NCBI GenBank assembly: GCA_934691625.1
Contig: CAKUTA010000018.1
Span: forward strand, 1-47,181
DNA: 47,181 nt
Reading direction: 5' to 3'
Source of the DNA: an uncultured Bacteroidales bacterium
GTDB taxonomy: Bacteria; Bacteroidota; Bacteroidia; Bacteroidales; UBA932
The translations under genes and the position numbers were made by a program. The notes under the pieces were generated by a model. It made no database searches and was not told the DNA's origin. It was given only the letters and a program-made list of their open reading frames with translations. Numbering within the stretch: the first letter of the stretch is position 1; every line of letters begins with the position of its first letter. This document shows positions 35,320-43,076 of this stretch, piece by piece.

Positions 35320-35454
35320 CGATAGCAAAGGCTACAACCGCAGCTACAGCCATGATAACAGCTGCGTTCTAAACCGCAGTCACTGCGACCACCTCAGCGA
35401 CAGTGACATAAGCCGCCCACAGCGACCGCCACGGCAGCATCAACGGCAGAAAGG
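35320..35454. other. No gene seen
   Basis: This stretch past the aromatic operon is rich in GCAGCTACAGCC-like Ala/Val-codon patterns and short palindromes such as CGCAGTCACTGCG, but holds no intact frame. It may be decayed coding DNA. Confidence 0.4.
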
Positions 35455-36552
35455 CTACTTATCCCCAGAAAGGATCTTGTTCTGCTCCTGCACGGATTCC
35501 TCATGTATGGCATTGAACACCACAGACACGAAATCCTCCGACAGGCCGTAGGCCTTAGCCTTCTCCACCATCTGCGAGAGCACCGTATCCCATCTGGAAG
35601 TCTGGAGAATGGCGATATTGTGCTCCTTCTTGTAGCGGCCGATGCTGCGGCTGACATTCATCCTGGTGCTTAGGATATAGAGCAGGTTCTCGTCTATGAT
35701 GTCAATCTGCGCCCTCAGCTGGTCAATGTTCTCCTTGTACTCAGGGCTGTCCGAATCATTCTCACGTACAGTCAGCCCGGTGATAAGTTTCCCGAAATCC
35801 TCCGGAGTGACCTGCTGCTTGGCGTCGCTCAGGGCACATGAAGGGTCGCAATGCGATTCTATCATCAGGCCGTCCAGTCCAAGGTCAAGGGCACGTTGTG
35901 AAAGCTCCTGAAGATACTTCCTGTCTCCGCCCATGTGGCTCGGATCCGCAAAGAACGGCATTTCCGGGTAGCGTGTACGCATCTCGACAGCGAGCTGCCA
36001 GCCAGGAAGATTCCTGTACTGTATCTTCTCGCTCGTGGAGAAACCGCGGTGTATGACGCCAAGCTTTTTCAGCCCAGCCTGGTTAAGGCGCTCCAATGCA
36101 CCTATCCACAGGTCGATATCCGGGTTCACAGGGTTTTTCACAAGCACAGGGATATCAGTATCTTTCAATGCATCAGCTATTTCCTGCACAAGGAACGGAT
36201 TAGCCGTAGTCCTCGCGCCTATCCACACCATGTCCACTCCGAACTTCAGGCAGTCGAATATATGCTTCTCGCTGGCGACCTCCGTGGCGACCTTCATGCC
36301 AAGCTCATTCTTCACTCGCTGAAGCCATTTCAGGCCAGGTGTACCGATGCCCTCGAAATTGTTAGGATGTGTACGCGGTTTCCAGATGCCCGCGCGGAAC
36401 ACATTGACTCCGGCAGCCTTAAGCCCCCTGGCTGTCTGCATGACCTGGACTTCAGACTCCGCGCTGCAAGGTCCGGCAACAAGCAGAGGACGCTGCCCTT
36501 CCGGGAACAGTCCCCATTTTTCCACTGGTAGAATGTCAAGTTTAGTTTCCAT
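35455..36552 (-). CDS. DAHP synthase-chorismate mutase, bifunctional
   Basis: A 365-residue fusion. Residues about 1-265 are a type I-beta DAHP synthase (first step of the shikimate pathway: PEP plus erythrose-4-phosphate), with VAGPCSAES near 25-33, GIWKPRTHP near 56-64 and a late HCDPSCAL. Residues about 275-360 are an AroQ-type chorismate mutase (IDQLRAQIDIIDENLLYILSTR, described by ends) that makes prephenate. The C-terminal mutase usually also provides feedback control. It is the last gene of the phenylalanine/tyrosine operon, 5 bp past tyrA. Confidence 0.94.
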   Translation of the reverse strand: METKLDILPVEKWGLFPEGQRPLLVAGPCSAESEVQVMQTARGLKAAGVNVFRAGIWKPRTHPNNFEGIGTPGLKWLQRVKNELGMKVATEVASEKHIFDCLKFGVDMVWIGARTTANPFLVQEIADALKDTDIPVLVKNPVNPDIDLWIGALERLNQAGLKKLGVIHRGFSTSEKIQYRNLPGWQLAVEMRTRYPEMPFFADPSHMGGDRKYLQELSQRALDLGLDGLMIESHCDPSCALSDAKQQVTPEDFGKLITGLTVRENDSDSPEYKENIDQLRAQIDIIDENLLYILSTRMNVSRSIGRYKKEHNIAILQTSRWDTVLSQMVEKAKAYGLSEDFVSVVFNAIHEESVQEQNKILSGDK

Positions 36553-36557
36553 TGTAA

Positions 36558-37433
36558 TTATCTTATTATCTTCTTTATTCTGTTAGCATTGTTAATCAGT
36601 TCACGGATTCTGTCCGAATCATAGTCGGCTATGGCATCCCTGAATTCGCGCATCTTGTCAATGTATGTGTCAATGACCTGGAGCACATTGTCCCTGTTCT
36701 GGGTCAGAATCGGCACCCACATGTCGGCATTACTCTTCGCAAGGCGCACAGTGGAGGAGAATCCTCCTGACGCGAGATCGAAGATATGCTTCTCATCCCT
36801 TTCCTTGTCCAGGACTGTCAAGGCCAATGCGAATGACGTCACATGTGAGATGTGCGACACATAGGCCGTATGCACATCATGGCTGTCAGCATTCATATAT
36901 ATAGGACGCATGTTAAGGACTCCGTACAGCTGTTCAATTACACTGACCGCCTTCGGATCCGACTCCTCGCTGTTTGCAAAGATACATGCCCTTCCGTCAA
37001 AAAGGCCAGGCATCGCAGCCCAGGGCCCAGAATATTCCGTACCGGCCATAGGGTGAGTCGCCACATAGCGCGACCGGAGCGGATGATAATGCACGCTCCT
37101 GACAATCTGCCCCTTGGTGGAGCATGTGTCTATGACTATCTTATCTTTTCCGTCCATATCACGGAACATGTCCAGGATATCAGGCAACATCTTCACAGCG
37201 GCGCCTACAGGAACCGCAATCACTACAATATCCGCCTGTCTCACAGCATTTTCCAAAGGGACGACTTCATCTGCCAGGCCTATCTTCTCCGCCGCAGCTG
37301 CATTGACCTTGTCATTCTCGACCCCGATTATGCGGGAGGCAAAGCCGCGCCGCTTGAGGTCTATCGCCATGGAGCCGCCGATAAGGCCCAGCCCCACGAC
37401 TGCGACCACATGATCTTCTGTATTTGTTTTCAT
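36558..37433 (-). CDS. tyrA: Prephenate dehydrogenase TyrA
   Basis: A 291-residue NAD(P)-dependent enzyme oxidising prephenate to 4-hydroxyphenylpyruvate for tyrosine. The nucleotide loop is VGLGLIGGS (13-21); the catalytic-region histidine is in THPMAGTEYSG (near 130-140) and a second conserved HxxxVS-type segment, SHISHVTSFAL, lies near 195. No ACT domain is attached. It stands third in the operon, 91 bp after the aminotransferase. Confidence 0.93.
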   Translation of the reverse strand: MKTNTEDHVVAVVGLGLIGGSMAIDLKRRGFASRIIGVENDKVNAAAAEKIGLADEVVPLENAVRQADIVVIAVPVGAAVKMLPDILDMFRDMDGKDKIVIDTCSTKGQIVRSVHYHPLRSRYVATHPMAGTEYSGPWAAMPGLFDGRACIFANSEESDPKAVSVIEQLYGVLNMRPIYMNADSHDVHTAYVSHISHVTSFALALTVLDKERDEKHIFDLASGGFSSTVRLAKSNADMWVPILTQNRDNVLQVIDTYIDKMREFRDAIADYDSDRIRELINNANRIKKIIR

Positions 37434-37524
37434 CCGTTTTTAATCAAGTTTCCATCAATCAACTATTTAGCATTCCCAAAAATCACATTTCCCACGATTT
37501 TCAGAATAGCTATTCATCTATTAT

Positions 37525-38766
37525 TTATAATATTTCACCGATAAGGCGTTCCGCTTCCGCAAGGACTTCAGGCTTTGCACAGAGCGAGATGCGGATGTAG
37601 TCACGTCCGTTCTTCCCGAAGATGAATCCCGGAGTGATGAACACCCCAGCATCATAAAGCAGCCTGTCAGAAAGCCTCTCGCCGAGGCTTTTCTCCCCAC
37701 ATGCCACATTCTGAGCCTGCATGCCGCATTCCTCGGACCTTGGCGCCACAAATGCATTGTCCTGGCCGACATGTCCCCAGAGGAACAGGCCACTCGAATC
37801 ATGGTCATACTCCACGCCGAGCAGGCTGAAGATCCGCCCTGCCGCCACCTTGCGGCGCGAATACTCTTCATTGAGCGAGCGGAACCACTCCGGTCCCTGC
37901 TCCAGAGCCTTGACAGCTGCCAGCTGCATCGGCCTGAACATTCCTGAATCCATCTGGCTCTTCACCTTAAGCACTTCAGCCACAAGTTCCCTGTCCCCTG
38001 CCAGCATTCCGATACGCCACCCTGACATGTTATGAGCCTTTGACAGAGAGTTAAGCTCCATGCAGCATTCTCTGGCGCCATCTGCGGAGAGGATGGAAAG
38101 CGGAGTGTCATTAAGTATGAAGCTGTATGGGTTATCATTGACAATCAGAATCTTATGTCGCCTTCCGAAATCTACAAGCCGACGGTAGAGTTCCGGTGAC
38201 GCCTTAGCGCCCGTAGGCATGTTCGGGTAGTTTGTCCACATTATCTTCACACCGGACAAATCCATTGACTCAAGCGCATCGAAATCAGGCTGCCAGCCGT
38301 TCCATGCCTTCAGGTCATACGTCACAATCTCCGCTCCGGCGAGTCTTGACGCGGACGTATAGGTAGGATAGCCAGGGTCAGGCACAAGCACCCTGTCCCC
38401 AGGATTCACGAATGCGAGGCTTATGAGGAGAATTCCCTCCTTGGAGCCGAAAAGCGGCTGGATCTCCCCGTCAGGAGCCAATGTCACCCCATAATACATT
38501 GAATACCAGTCGGCGAATGCCTGGCGCAATGCAGGTATGCCTATATAGCTCTGATATGCATGGCTGTCCGGAGCAAGCGCCGAGCGGCGAAGCTCCTCTA
38601 TAGCGGCGGCTGGCGGCATTCCGTCAGGAGCACCGATGCCCAGATTGATAACAGCAGGCTTTCCTGCCTCTGCACGGGCATTGTTCATTCTGCCTATCTC
38701 CTTAAGCTTTCGGGAGAAATAGTACTCGCGGACAGACTGTGTCCGCATTGCAGGTTCTATTATCAT
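37525..38766 (-). CDS. Class I aminotransferase of the Phe/Tyr operon
   Basis: A 413-residue PLP enzyme of fold type I. The PLP lysine is in SLSKAHNMSGWR (near 240), preceded by NYPNMPTGA (near 155) and NDNPYS (near 190); the terminal Arg that binds the carboxylate is in IRISLC. It resembles the LL-diaminopimelate/aromatic aminotransferase branch. From its place between pheA and tyrA it most likely transaminates phenylpyruvate and 4-hydroxyphenylpyruvate. Its start overlaps the pheA stop by 4 bp (ATGA), so translation is coupled. Confidence 0.9.
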   Translation of the reverse strand: MIIEPAMRTQSVREYYFSRKLKEIGRMNNARAEAGKPAVINLGIGAPDGMPPAAAIEELRRSALAPDSHAYQSYIGIPALRQAFADWYSMYYGVTLAPDGEIQPLFGSKEGILLISLAFVNPGDRVLVPDPGYPTYTSASRLAGAEIVTYDLKAWNGWQPDFDALESMDLSGVKIMWTNYPNMPTGAKASPELYRRLVDFGRRHKILIVNDNPYSFILNDTPLSILSADGARECCMELNSLSKAHNMSGWRIGMLAGDRELVAEVLKVKSQMDSGMFRPMQLAAVKALEQGPEWFRSLNEEYSRRKVAAGRIFSLLGVEYDHDSSGLFLWGHVGQDNAFVAPRSEECGMQAQNVACGEKSLGERLSDRLLYDAGVFITPGFIFGKNGRDYIRISLCAKPEVLAEAERLIGEIL

Positions 38767-39605
38767 AATGTCTTTGCTGATGTATATTCACCTAATATAT
38801 TCATATCCTCCATGAGCGGGCGTACCGCAGCAAGTGCCTGGCCATAACGTTCATAGCTATCAAACGCGATATCCGCATAGAAGAAATACTGCCATTCTCG
38901 CCCAGGAATGGGAAGCGACTGGATCCTGGTCAGGTTCATCCCGTAGAAAGACCATATAGTCAGGACATGCGCCAGCGAACCTGGCGAATGAGGCAATGTA
39001 AAGCATATAGAGGCCTTGTCTATCTTGTCTTCCGGGACAGAGATGCCGTCATCCAGGATAAGGAAGCGCGTATAATTCTGCCTGTATGTCTCAATGTCCT
39101 TTTTCATGATTTCCAGGCCGAAGCATTCCGCAGCAAACGATGACGCCACTGCACCGACGCCGGCCAGTCCACGTTCAGCCACTTCCGCCGCGCTCTTCGC
39201 CGTATCCTCCGACTCCACCATACGTATCCATGGGCATTCAGTCTCGAAGAAGTGCCTGGTCTGGTTGATAGCCATGTAATGCGTATGGACCTCGCGGATA
39301 TCCTCCAGCTTCTGCCCTGGAAGCGCCATAAGGTTCTGATGTATCTGAAGATACACCTCGCCCTTGACCTTGACGGGATTCTTGCGGAGCAGTTCCAGAT
39401 TAGGCAGGAGACCTCCGGAAATCGTATTCTCCACCGCCATCACCGCAGCATCGGCAAATCCCTCACGCATAGCGTGGTATAGCCCGTCGAAAGTGGCGCA
39501 CTCCACTATTCCTATTTCAGGCGTCCCATTATTTCTATAGTAAATGCCTGCAGCCTGCTCATGAAAGCAGCCATGGAAACCTTGTATCGCTATCCTCTTC
39601 TTCAT
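38763..39605 (-). CDS. pheA: Prephenate dehydratase
   Basis: A 280-residue enzyme turning prephenate into phenylpyruvate. The catalytic domain (about 1-180) opens with IAIQGFHGCFHEQAA and contains the conserved ENTISGG (near 60) and the TRFLIL segment near 178 with the catalytic Thr. Residues about 195-275 are an ACT domain (FTLPHSPGSL, then RIQSLPIPG) that binds phenylalanine for feedback inhibition. No chorismate mutase is fused; that activity sits in the last gene of the operon. It is the first gene of the operon, directly behind the attenuator. Confidence 0.95.
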   Translation of the reverse strand: MKKRIAIQGFHGCFHEQAAGIYYRNNGTPEIGIVECATFDGLYHAMREGFADAAVMAVENTISGGLLPNLELLRKNPVKVKGEVYLQIHQNLMALPGQKLEDIREVHTHYMAINQTRHFFETECPWIRMVESEDTAKSAAEVAERGLAGVGAVASSFAAECFGLEIMKKDIETYRQNYTRFLILDDGISVPEDKIDKASICFTLPHSPGSLAHVLTIWSFYGMNLTRIQSLPIPGREWQYFFYADIAFDSYERYGQALAAVRPLMEDMNILGEYTSAKTL

Positions 39606-39623
39606 ATATCTATCAAAACAAAA

Positions 39624-39647
39624 CTGCCCGGATTTTCATCCAGGCAG
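39624..39647 (-). terminator. Attenuator terminator ahead of pheA
   Basis: On the minus strand CTGCCTGGAT and ATCCGGGCAG form a 10-bp stem (one G-U pair) with a GAAA loop, then UUUUGUUUUG. It ends about 10 bases before the pheA start codon, so it must be bypassed to express the operon. Confidence 0.85.
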
Positions 39648-39710
39648 CCTCAAATATTGATATCGAAATTTATCCGACGCTAAAAACTCATTGACACGAC
39701 TCCTGGACCT

Positions 39711-39773
39711 TTATCTTTCCTGATAAAAGTAAAAGTAACAATAGGAGTAAGTAAATCGTGTCTGTCCAGTCAT
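39711..39773 (-). CDS. Leader peptide of the Phe/Tyr operon
   Basis: Twenty codons, MTGQTRFTYSYCYFYFYQER, with Phe at 7, 14 and 16 and Tyr at 9, 11, 13, 15 and 17, ending in TAA. Eight of the last fourteen codons sense the two end products of the operon 105 bp downstream. It is the analogue of enteric pheL but reads both amino acids, matching the joint operon. No Shine-Dalgarno is seen; a TATATTTG box (39781-39788) would place the transcript start next to the ATG, suggesting a leaderless start. Too short for ordinary gene finders. Confidence 0.8.
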   Translation of the reverse strand: MTGQTRFTYSYCYFYFYQER

Positions 39774-39780
39774 AACACAG

Positions 39781-39788
39781 CAAATATA
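39781..39788 (-). promoter_or_regulatory. Possible -7 box of the Phe/Tyr operon
   Basis: TATATTTG on the minus strand fits TAnnTTTG, but no TTG lies 19-21 bp upstream, where the frr terminator stem sits. The start would be near 39774, one base before the leader ATG. Confidence 0.35.
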
Positions 39789-39795
39789 GAAATAC

Positions 39796-39834
39796 TCCGC
39801 AGAAATTCCTAGCATTTTCCGGAATTTCTGCGGA
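39796..39834 (-). terminator. Terminator of pyrH-frr
   Basis: TCCGCAGAAATTCC (39796-39809) and GGAATTTCTGCGGA (39821-39834) form a perfect 14-bp stem 6 bp past the frr stop. The following RNA (GUAUUUCUAUAUUU) is U-rich. It insulates the aromatic operon from frr readthrough. Confidence 0.75.
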
Positions 39835-39840
39835 AACATG

Positions 39841-40407
39841 TTATACTGTCATGATATCCTTTTCCTTTGCGGCGATAAGCGTGTCAATCTCCTTGACATT
39901 CTTGTCGGTCACTTTCTGAACCTCATCCTCACCTTCCTTCTCGGCATCCTCAGGAAGACCTTCGTTCTTCTGGGCCTTCTTCAGAAGCTCCACAGCATCG
40001 CGGCGTGCATTGCGGACAACCACCTTAGAATTCTCGCCTGCGGTCCTGGCTTTCTTGATGAGCTCCTTTCGGCGATCCTCGGTAAGAGGCGGGATATTGC
40101 AGCGGATCTGCTCGCCGTTGTTCTGAGGTGTAAGTCCGATATTGGCATCCATGATGGCCTTCTCGATTTTCTGGATCATGCTCTTCTCCCAAGGCTGTAT
40201 AAGGATAGTCTTGGCATCAGGTGCGGTGACAGAAGCGACCTGCGGAACCGGAGTTGCCGAGCCATAGTAATCCACTACAACATTATTAAGGACTGACGGG
40301 TTCGCCTTGCCCACGCGGTATGTCTTGAGGTCTTCTTCCAGGAAGGTCACAGCCTCTTTCATCTTTTTGTCAGCAGCAGTGACAATCTCATTTACTCTTG
40401 GTAGCAT
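39841..40407 (-). CDS. frr: Ribosome recycling factor
   Basis: A 188-residue protein that, with EF-G, splits post-termination ribosomes. The near tRNA-shaped two-domain family is recognised by the length, the AKTILIQPWEKSMIQKIEKAI stretch near residues 65-85, the PPLTEDRRKELIKKAR block near 108-123 and VRNARRDA near 132. It follows pyrH after 17 bp in the usual pyrH-frr order. Confidence 0.97.
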   Translation of the reverse strand: MLPRVNEIVTAADKKMKEAVTFLEEDLKTYRVGKANPSVLNNVVVDYYGSATPVPQVASVTAPDAKTILIQPWEKSMIQKIEKAIMDANIGLTPQNNGEQIRCNIPPLTEDRRKELIKKARTAGENSKVVVRNARRDAVELLKKAQKNEGLPEDAEKEGEDEVQKVTDKNVKEIDTLIAAKEKDIMTV

Positions 40408-40424
40408 AGTATTAATTTTTATGT

Positions 40425-41129
40425 TTATACGTGTACAAGGGTTCCTACCTTTTCGCCTTTCAGGAGACGGGTAAGATTACCTTTACAATTCATATCGAAA
40501 ACAATGATGGGCATATTGCCCTCGCTGCACAATGCGAAAGCTGTCTGGTCCATCACTTTCAGATGGTTTCCGAGAGCCTGGTCAAACGTCAGCTCATCAT
40601 ATTTCACCGCAGACGGGTCCTTCTCAGGATCGGCGGTATAGACCCCATCCACACGTGTACCCTTCAGCAGGGCATCGGCGCCGATCTCAAGTGCACGCAG
40701 TGCGGCTCCCGAGTCCGTGGTGAAGAAAGGATTGCCTGTGCCACCTGCAATAAGGGCGACGCCTCCGTTATCCATGACCTTCACTGCATCGTCCCTCATA
40801 TAGTATTTTGCGACAGGCTCCATCGGAGTGGCAGTGAAAACCTGCGCATTCACCCCCTGCTCCTTTATGAACATCGACAATGCCAGAGAATTGATGACAG
40901 TAGCGAGCATCCCCATCTTGTCGCCGTCCACCCGGTCAAAGCCTCTGCCGACGCCCTGAAGACCACGGAAGATGTTTCCACCGCCATTCACTATAGCTAT
41001 CTGAAGGCCTGCCTTTGCGGCTGCGGCAATCTCCTCGGCATAAGCCTGGAGGCTGGCGGTATCAAGACCTTTCCCCTCATGTCCGCCAAGACTTTCGCCG
41101 CTCAATTTCAACAGTACTCTCTTATACAT
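40425..41129 (-). CDS. pyrH: UMP kinase
   Basis: A 234-residue bacterial UMP kinase of the amino acid kinase fold, making UDP. Landmarks are LKLSGESLGG (7-16), NGGGNIFRG (near 49-57), GTGNPFFTTDSGAALRA (near 129-145) and the KGTRVDGVYTADP segment (near 155). The enzyme is hexameric and usually regulated by GTP and UTP. First gene of the pyrH-frr transcript, with its own promoter. Confidence 0.97.
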   Translation of the reverse strand: MYKRVLLKLSGESLGGHEGKGLDTASLQAYAEEIAAAAKAGLQIAIVNGGGNIFRGLQGVGRGFDRVDGDKMGMLATVINSLALSMFIKEQGVNAQVFTATPMEPVAKYYMRDDAVKVMDNGGVALIAGGTGNPFFTTDSGAALRALEIGADALLKGTRVDGVYTADPEKDPSAVKYDELTFDQALGNHLKVMDQTAFALCSEGNMPIIVFDMNCKGNLTRLLKGEKVGTLVHV

Positions 41130-41167
41130 AATCGTGATTGATATTTTTCAAGGAATTTTTCGGGAAA

Positions 41168-41198
41168 CAAAATTATCGAAATATTATGAAACTTGCAA
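41168..41198 (-). promoter_or_regulatory. Promoter of pyrH-frr
   Basis: Minus strand TTG (41196-41198), 20 bp, TAATTTTG (41168-41175). The start would be near 41161, about 32 bp before the pyrH ATG. Confidence 0.55.
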
Positions 41199-41207
41199 GA
41201 AACGCCC

Positions 41208-41215
41208 TATCTTTG
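41208..41215 (+). promoter_or_regulatory. -7 box of the cytochrome b subunit gene
   Basis: TATCTTTG matches the -7 consensus; no TTG sits at the right distance upstream. It would give a leader of about 77 nt. Confidence 0.35.
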
Positions 41216-41298
41216 CTGACGCAATCAAGAGAAAGGGGCATTCCGGCATTACGGGACCCCGGCAATCTCGCAGTTATGGTTTAAACTTATATCAACTA

Positions 41299-41994
41299 AT
41301 GGCGAACGCATTCCACTACTCCATCGGGAGAAAGTTCATTCAGGCTGTCAGCGGAGCATTCCTTGTAGTGTTCCTCCTGCTGCATGGTACGATCAATTTC
41401 TTTTCTGTAATCGATTCATTCACTGGCGGCTGGGGCTCATTTGACGGTCTTTTCCAGCTTGGATGCGACTTCATGTCCCTTCCTATCGTGACCATCATGG
41501 TTCCTGTACTCGCACTCGGATTCATCCTCCACATACTGTACGGATGCTACCTGACATGGTACAATATCAAGGCACGTGGCGGATACAAGCGCTACGAGGT
41601 TGCAAGCAGGGCAAAAGCTGATTCATGGTCAGCCAAGAATATGTTCGTTCTCGGTATCGTGATCCTCGGCATCCTCTTCTTCCACCTTACACATTTCTGG
41701 GCGAAGATGCAGCTTCTCGAGTTCTGCGGAGAGGAGATGGAGAATCCTTACATGCTTCTGGAGCAGACTTTCAGCAGCGTATGGGTGCTCATCATCTACA
41801 TCATCTGGTTCTGCGCAATATGGTTCCACCTCTGCCACGGCTTCTGGAGCATGTTCCAGACAGTGGGCTGGGACAACCAGACTTGGATGAAGAGGCTCAA
41901 GGTCATCGGCATCATCGTTGCCACAATCATCTGGATAATGTTCACAGCTGTCGCTGTCAATGCATTCCTCCAGGCAAACTTCATCATTGCTTAA
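41299..41994 (+). CDS. Succinate dehydrogenase/fumarate reductase cytochrome b subunit
   Basis: A 231-residue membrane anchor from the ATG at 41299 (MANAFHYSIGRKFIQAVSGAFL); the open frame upstream to 41134 crosses the promoter and is rejected. Five hydrophobic helices, with histidines in LLLHG (first helix), FILHI, FFHLTHFW and WFHLCHGFWS, fit a di-heme type B anchor as in Wolinella FrdC. It holds the enzyme to the inner membrane and passes electrons from menaquinol for fumarate respiration. The flavoprotein and iron-sulfur genes that normally follow are missing; a strong terminator comes 22 bp after the stop. Confidence 0.9.
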   Translation: MANAFHYSIGRKFIQAVSGAFLVVFLLLHGTINFFSVIDSFTGGWGSFDGLFQLGCDFMSLPIVTIMVPVLALGFILHILYGCYLTWYNIKARGGYKRYEVASRAKADSWSAKNMFVLGIVILGILFFHLTHFWAKMQLLEFCGEEMENPYMLLEQTFSSVWVLIIYIIWFCAIWFHLCHGFWSMFQTVGWDNQTWMKRLKVIGIIVATIIWIMFTAVAVNAFLQANFIIA

Positions 41995-42016
41995 ATACAT
42001 GAATCAATATTTCAAG

Positions 42017-42044
42017 GCGGGCAGTTCAGCTGTCCGCTTTTTTT
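42017..42044 (+). terminator. Terminator of the cytochrome b subunit gene
   Basis: GCGGGCAG (42017-42024) and CTGTCCGC (42030-42037) form an 8-bp stem with one G-T wobble and a 5-base loop, followed by seven T residues. Confidence 0.88.
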
Positions 42045-42117
42045 GTTATCTTTACACGTGATGCGGTGACGGCATGAATCACGACATGTGTCCGGTAAAG
42101 CCGCATCAGCACTAAAA

Positions 42118-42462
42118 ATGAGAGACAATTCATTAATAGCCTTCATTGCAGGAGCTGCCACAGGTGCAGCCCTGGGTATTCTTTTCGCTCCTGAAAAGGG
42201 AGAGGTCACACGAAGCAAGATAAAAGCCGCCGCACGTGAGGGGTACGACACTGCCAAGGAAAAGGCTTCCGAGGCATACGCCTACGCAAAGGACAAGGCA
42301 GAAAAGGTAAGAAAAGAGGTATCTGATCTGAAATCCATCCTGAAGGAGGAAGGCAGCGAGATAAAGGAAGAAGCCCGTGCCCGGATGCTTGACCAGCTGG
42401 ACAGGCTCGAGAGGGCTCTTGAGAAAGACGAGGATTTTGACGACCAGTTCGAGGACGCCTGA
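42118..42462 (+). CDS. YtxH domain protein
   Basis: A 114-residue protein starting at the ATG at 42118. One N-terminal membrane helix with the YtxH pattern (AGAATGAALGILFAPEKG, near 10-27) is followed by a long charged amphipathic helix rich in Lys, Glu and Ala. YtxH proteins are envelope or general-stress-associated small membrane proteins of unknown mechanism. The stop overlaps the next start by one base (TGATG), the first of two couplings in this three-gene operon. Confidence 0.85.
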   Translation: MRDNSLIAFIAGAATGAALGILFAPEKGEVTRSKIKAAAREGYDTAKEKASEAYAYAKDKAEKVRKEVSDLKSILKEEGSEIKEEARARMLDQLDRLERALEKDEDFDDQFEDA

Positions 42463-42824
42463 TGGAGAGCCGTTTCACAAGACCCGCAGAAGATTTCGCG
42501 AAAAGCGCTGCGGAATACATTGACCTCAAGGTGGACGAGGTCAAGCTGAGGACGGCGAAAGGCCTTTCGGTGACATTGAACAGCCTGCTGCTCGCGATCC
42601 TGTTCCTGAGCCTGGGAAGCATCGTACTGATGGCTTCCGCATTCGGAGGAGTCCTGCTTCTTGGTGATCTCATCGGCAGCTATACGGCAGGAGCCTTCAT
42701 TGTCGCAGGAATTTTCCTTCTGCTGCTCATCATTCTGTTCATGCTGCGCAGGAAGCTGTTCCTCAACGGGTTCATACAGATGTTCATCAGGCTGTTCTTT
42801 GAAGAGGAAGGAGGTGAGCAATGA
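42462..42824 (+). CDS. Holin-X-like small membrane protein
   Basis: A 120-residue protein with an amphipathic N-terminal helix (about 1-40), two hydrophobic helices (about 42-65 and 72-95) and a positively charged then acidic tail. This is the pattern of the phage-holin-like PF07332 family, which in Bacteroidota is chromosomal and routinely paired with YtxH. No lysis genes are nearby, so a holin role is unlikely. It is translationally coupled on both sides. Confidence 0.75.
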   Translation: MESRFTRPAEDFAKSAAEYIDLKVDEVKLRTAKGLSVTLNSLLLAILFLSLGSIVLMASAFGGVLLLGDLIGSYTAGAFIVAGIFLLLLIILFMLRRKLFLNGFIQMFIRLFFEEEGGEQ

Positions 42825-43051
42825 AGTACTCCGATATCAGAACTATGGATGAGCTGGATGCTGCACGCAGGAAACTGTCCACCGAAGTGGAGGCCAAAGG
42901 CAAGGAAGTGCTCACACGTTGGGAAGACACCAGGGAGGCATATTCCCCTGCAGGACTTATCGCCGCAGGGCTGAAGCATATCTCAGGAAGGATTCCTTTT
43001 GACAGAATCATTCTCTACGGAATCCGTGCACTGAAGCGCAGGCTGTTCTAG
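42821..43051 (+). CDS. Small conserved protein, third gene of the YtxH operon
   Basis: A 76-residue protein, start overlapping the previous stop (ATGA). The N-terminal half is a charged helix (DELDAARRKLSTEVEAKG, near 10-27), the C-terminal half is mildly hydrophobic and ends in RALKRRLF. No known domain recognised. The double overlap shows it belongs functionally with the YtxH and holin-like proteins, probably as a peripheral membrane partner. Confidence 0.7.
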   Translation: MKYSDIRTMDELDAARRKLSTEVEAKGKEVLTRWEDTREAYSPAGLIAAGLKHISGRIPFDRIILYGIRALKRRLF

Positions 43052-43076
43052 AGAGCTGCAAAAAACAGCTCACTAG
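43048..43076. terminator. Hairpin between convergent genes
   Basis: GAGCTG (43053-43058) and CAGCTC (43066-43071) pair around CAAAAAA; outer CTAG bases can extend the stem past one mismatch. It overlaps both gene ends and could act in either direction, weakly. Confidence 0.4.

Larger units (their letters stand above)
39624..39773 (-). promoter_or_regulatory. Phe/Tyr transcription attenuator
   Basis: In transcription order: segment 1 CTGGAC (39769-39764, inside leader-peptide codons 2-4); Phe/Tyr codons; segment 2 GTCCAGG (39708-39702, just past the leader stop); segment 3 CCTGGAT (39644-39638); segment 4 ATCCGGGCAG (39633-39624). Segments 1:2, 2:3 and 3:4 can each pair. Stalling on Phe or Tyr codons would cover segment 1, allow 2:3 and prevent the 3:4 terminator. 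Confidence 0.8.

Noticed and set aside
40431..41141. Long open frame opposite pyrH, and similar ones opposite rsgA, MATE, frr and tyrA
   Set aside because: Shadows of real genes: no recognisable domains, low-complexity His/Arg-rich translations, and the sense strand encodes a well-known protein.
41134..41298. N-terminal extension of the cytochrome b subunit
   Set aside because: It would cross the promoter region shared with pyrH and adds 55 residues absent from the family.
42462..42824. Prophage holin
   Set aside because: No other phage gene nearby; coupling to YtxH marks the usual chromosomal envelope operon.
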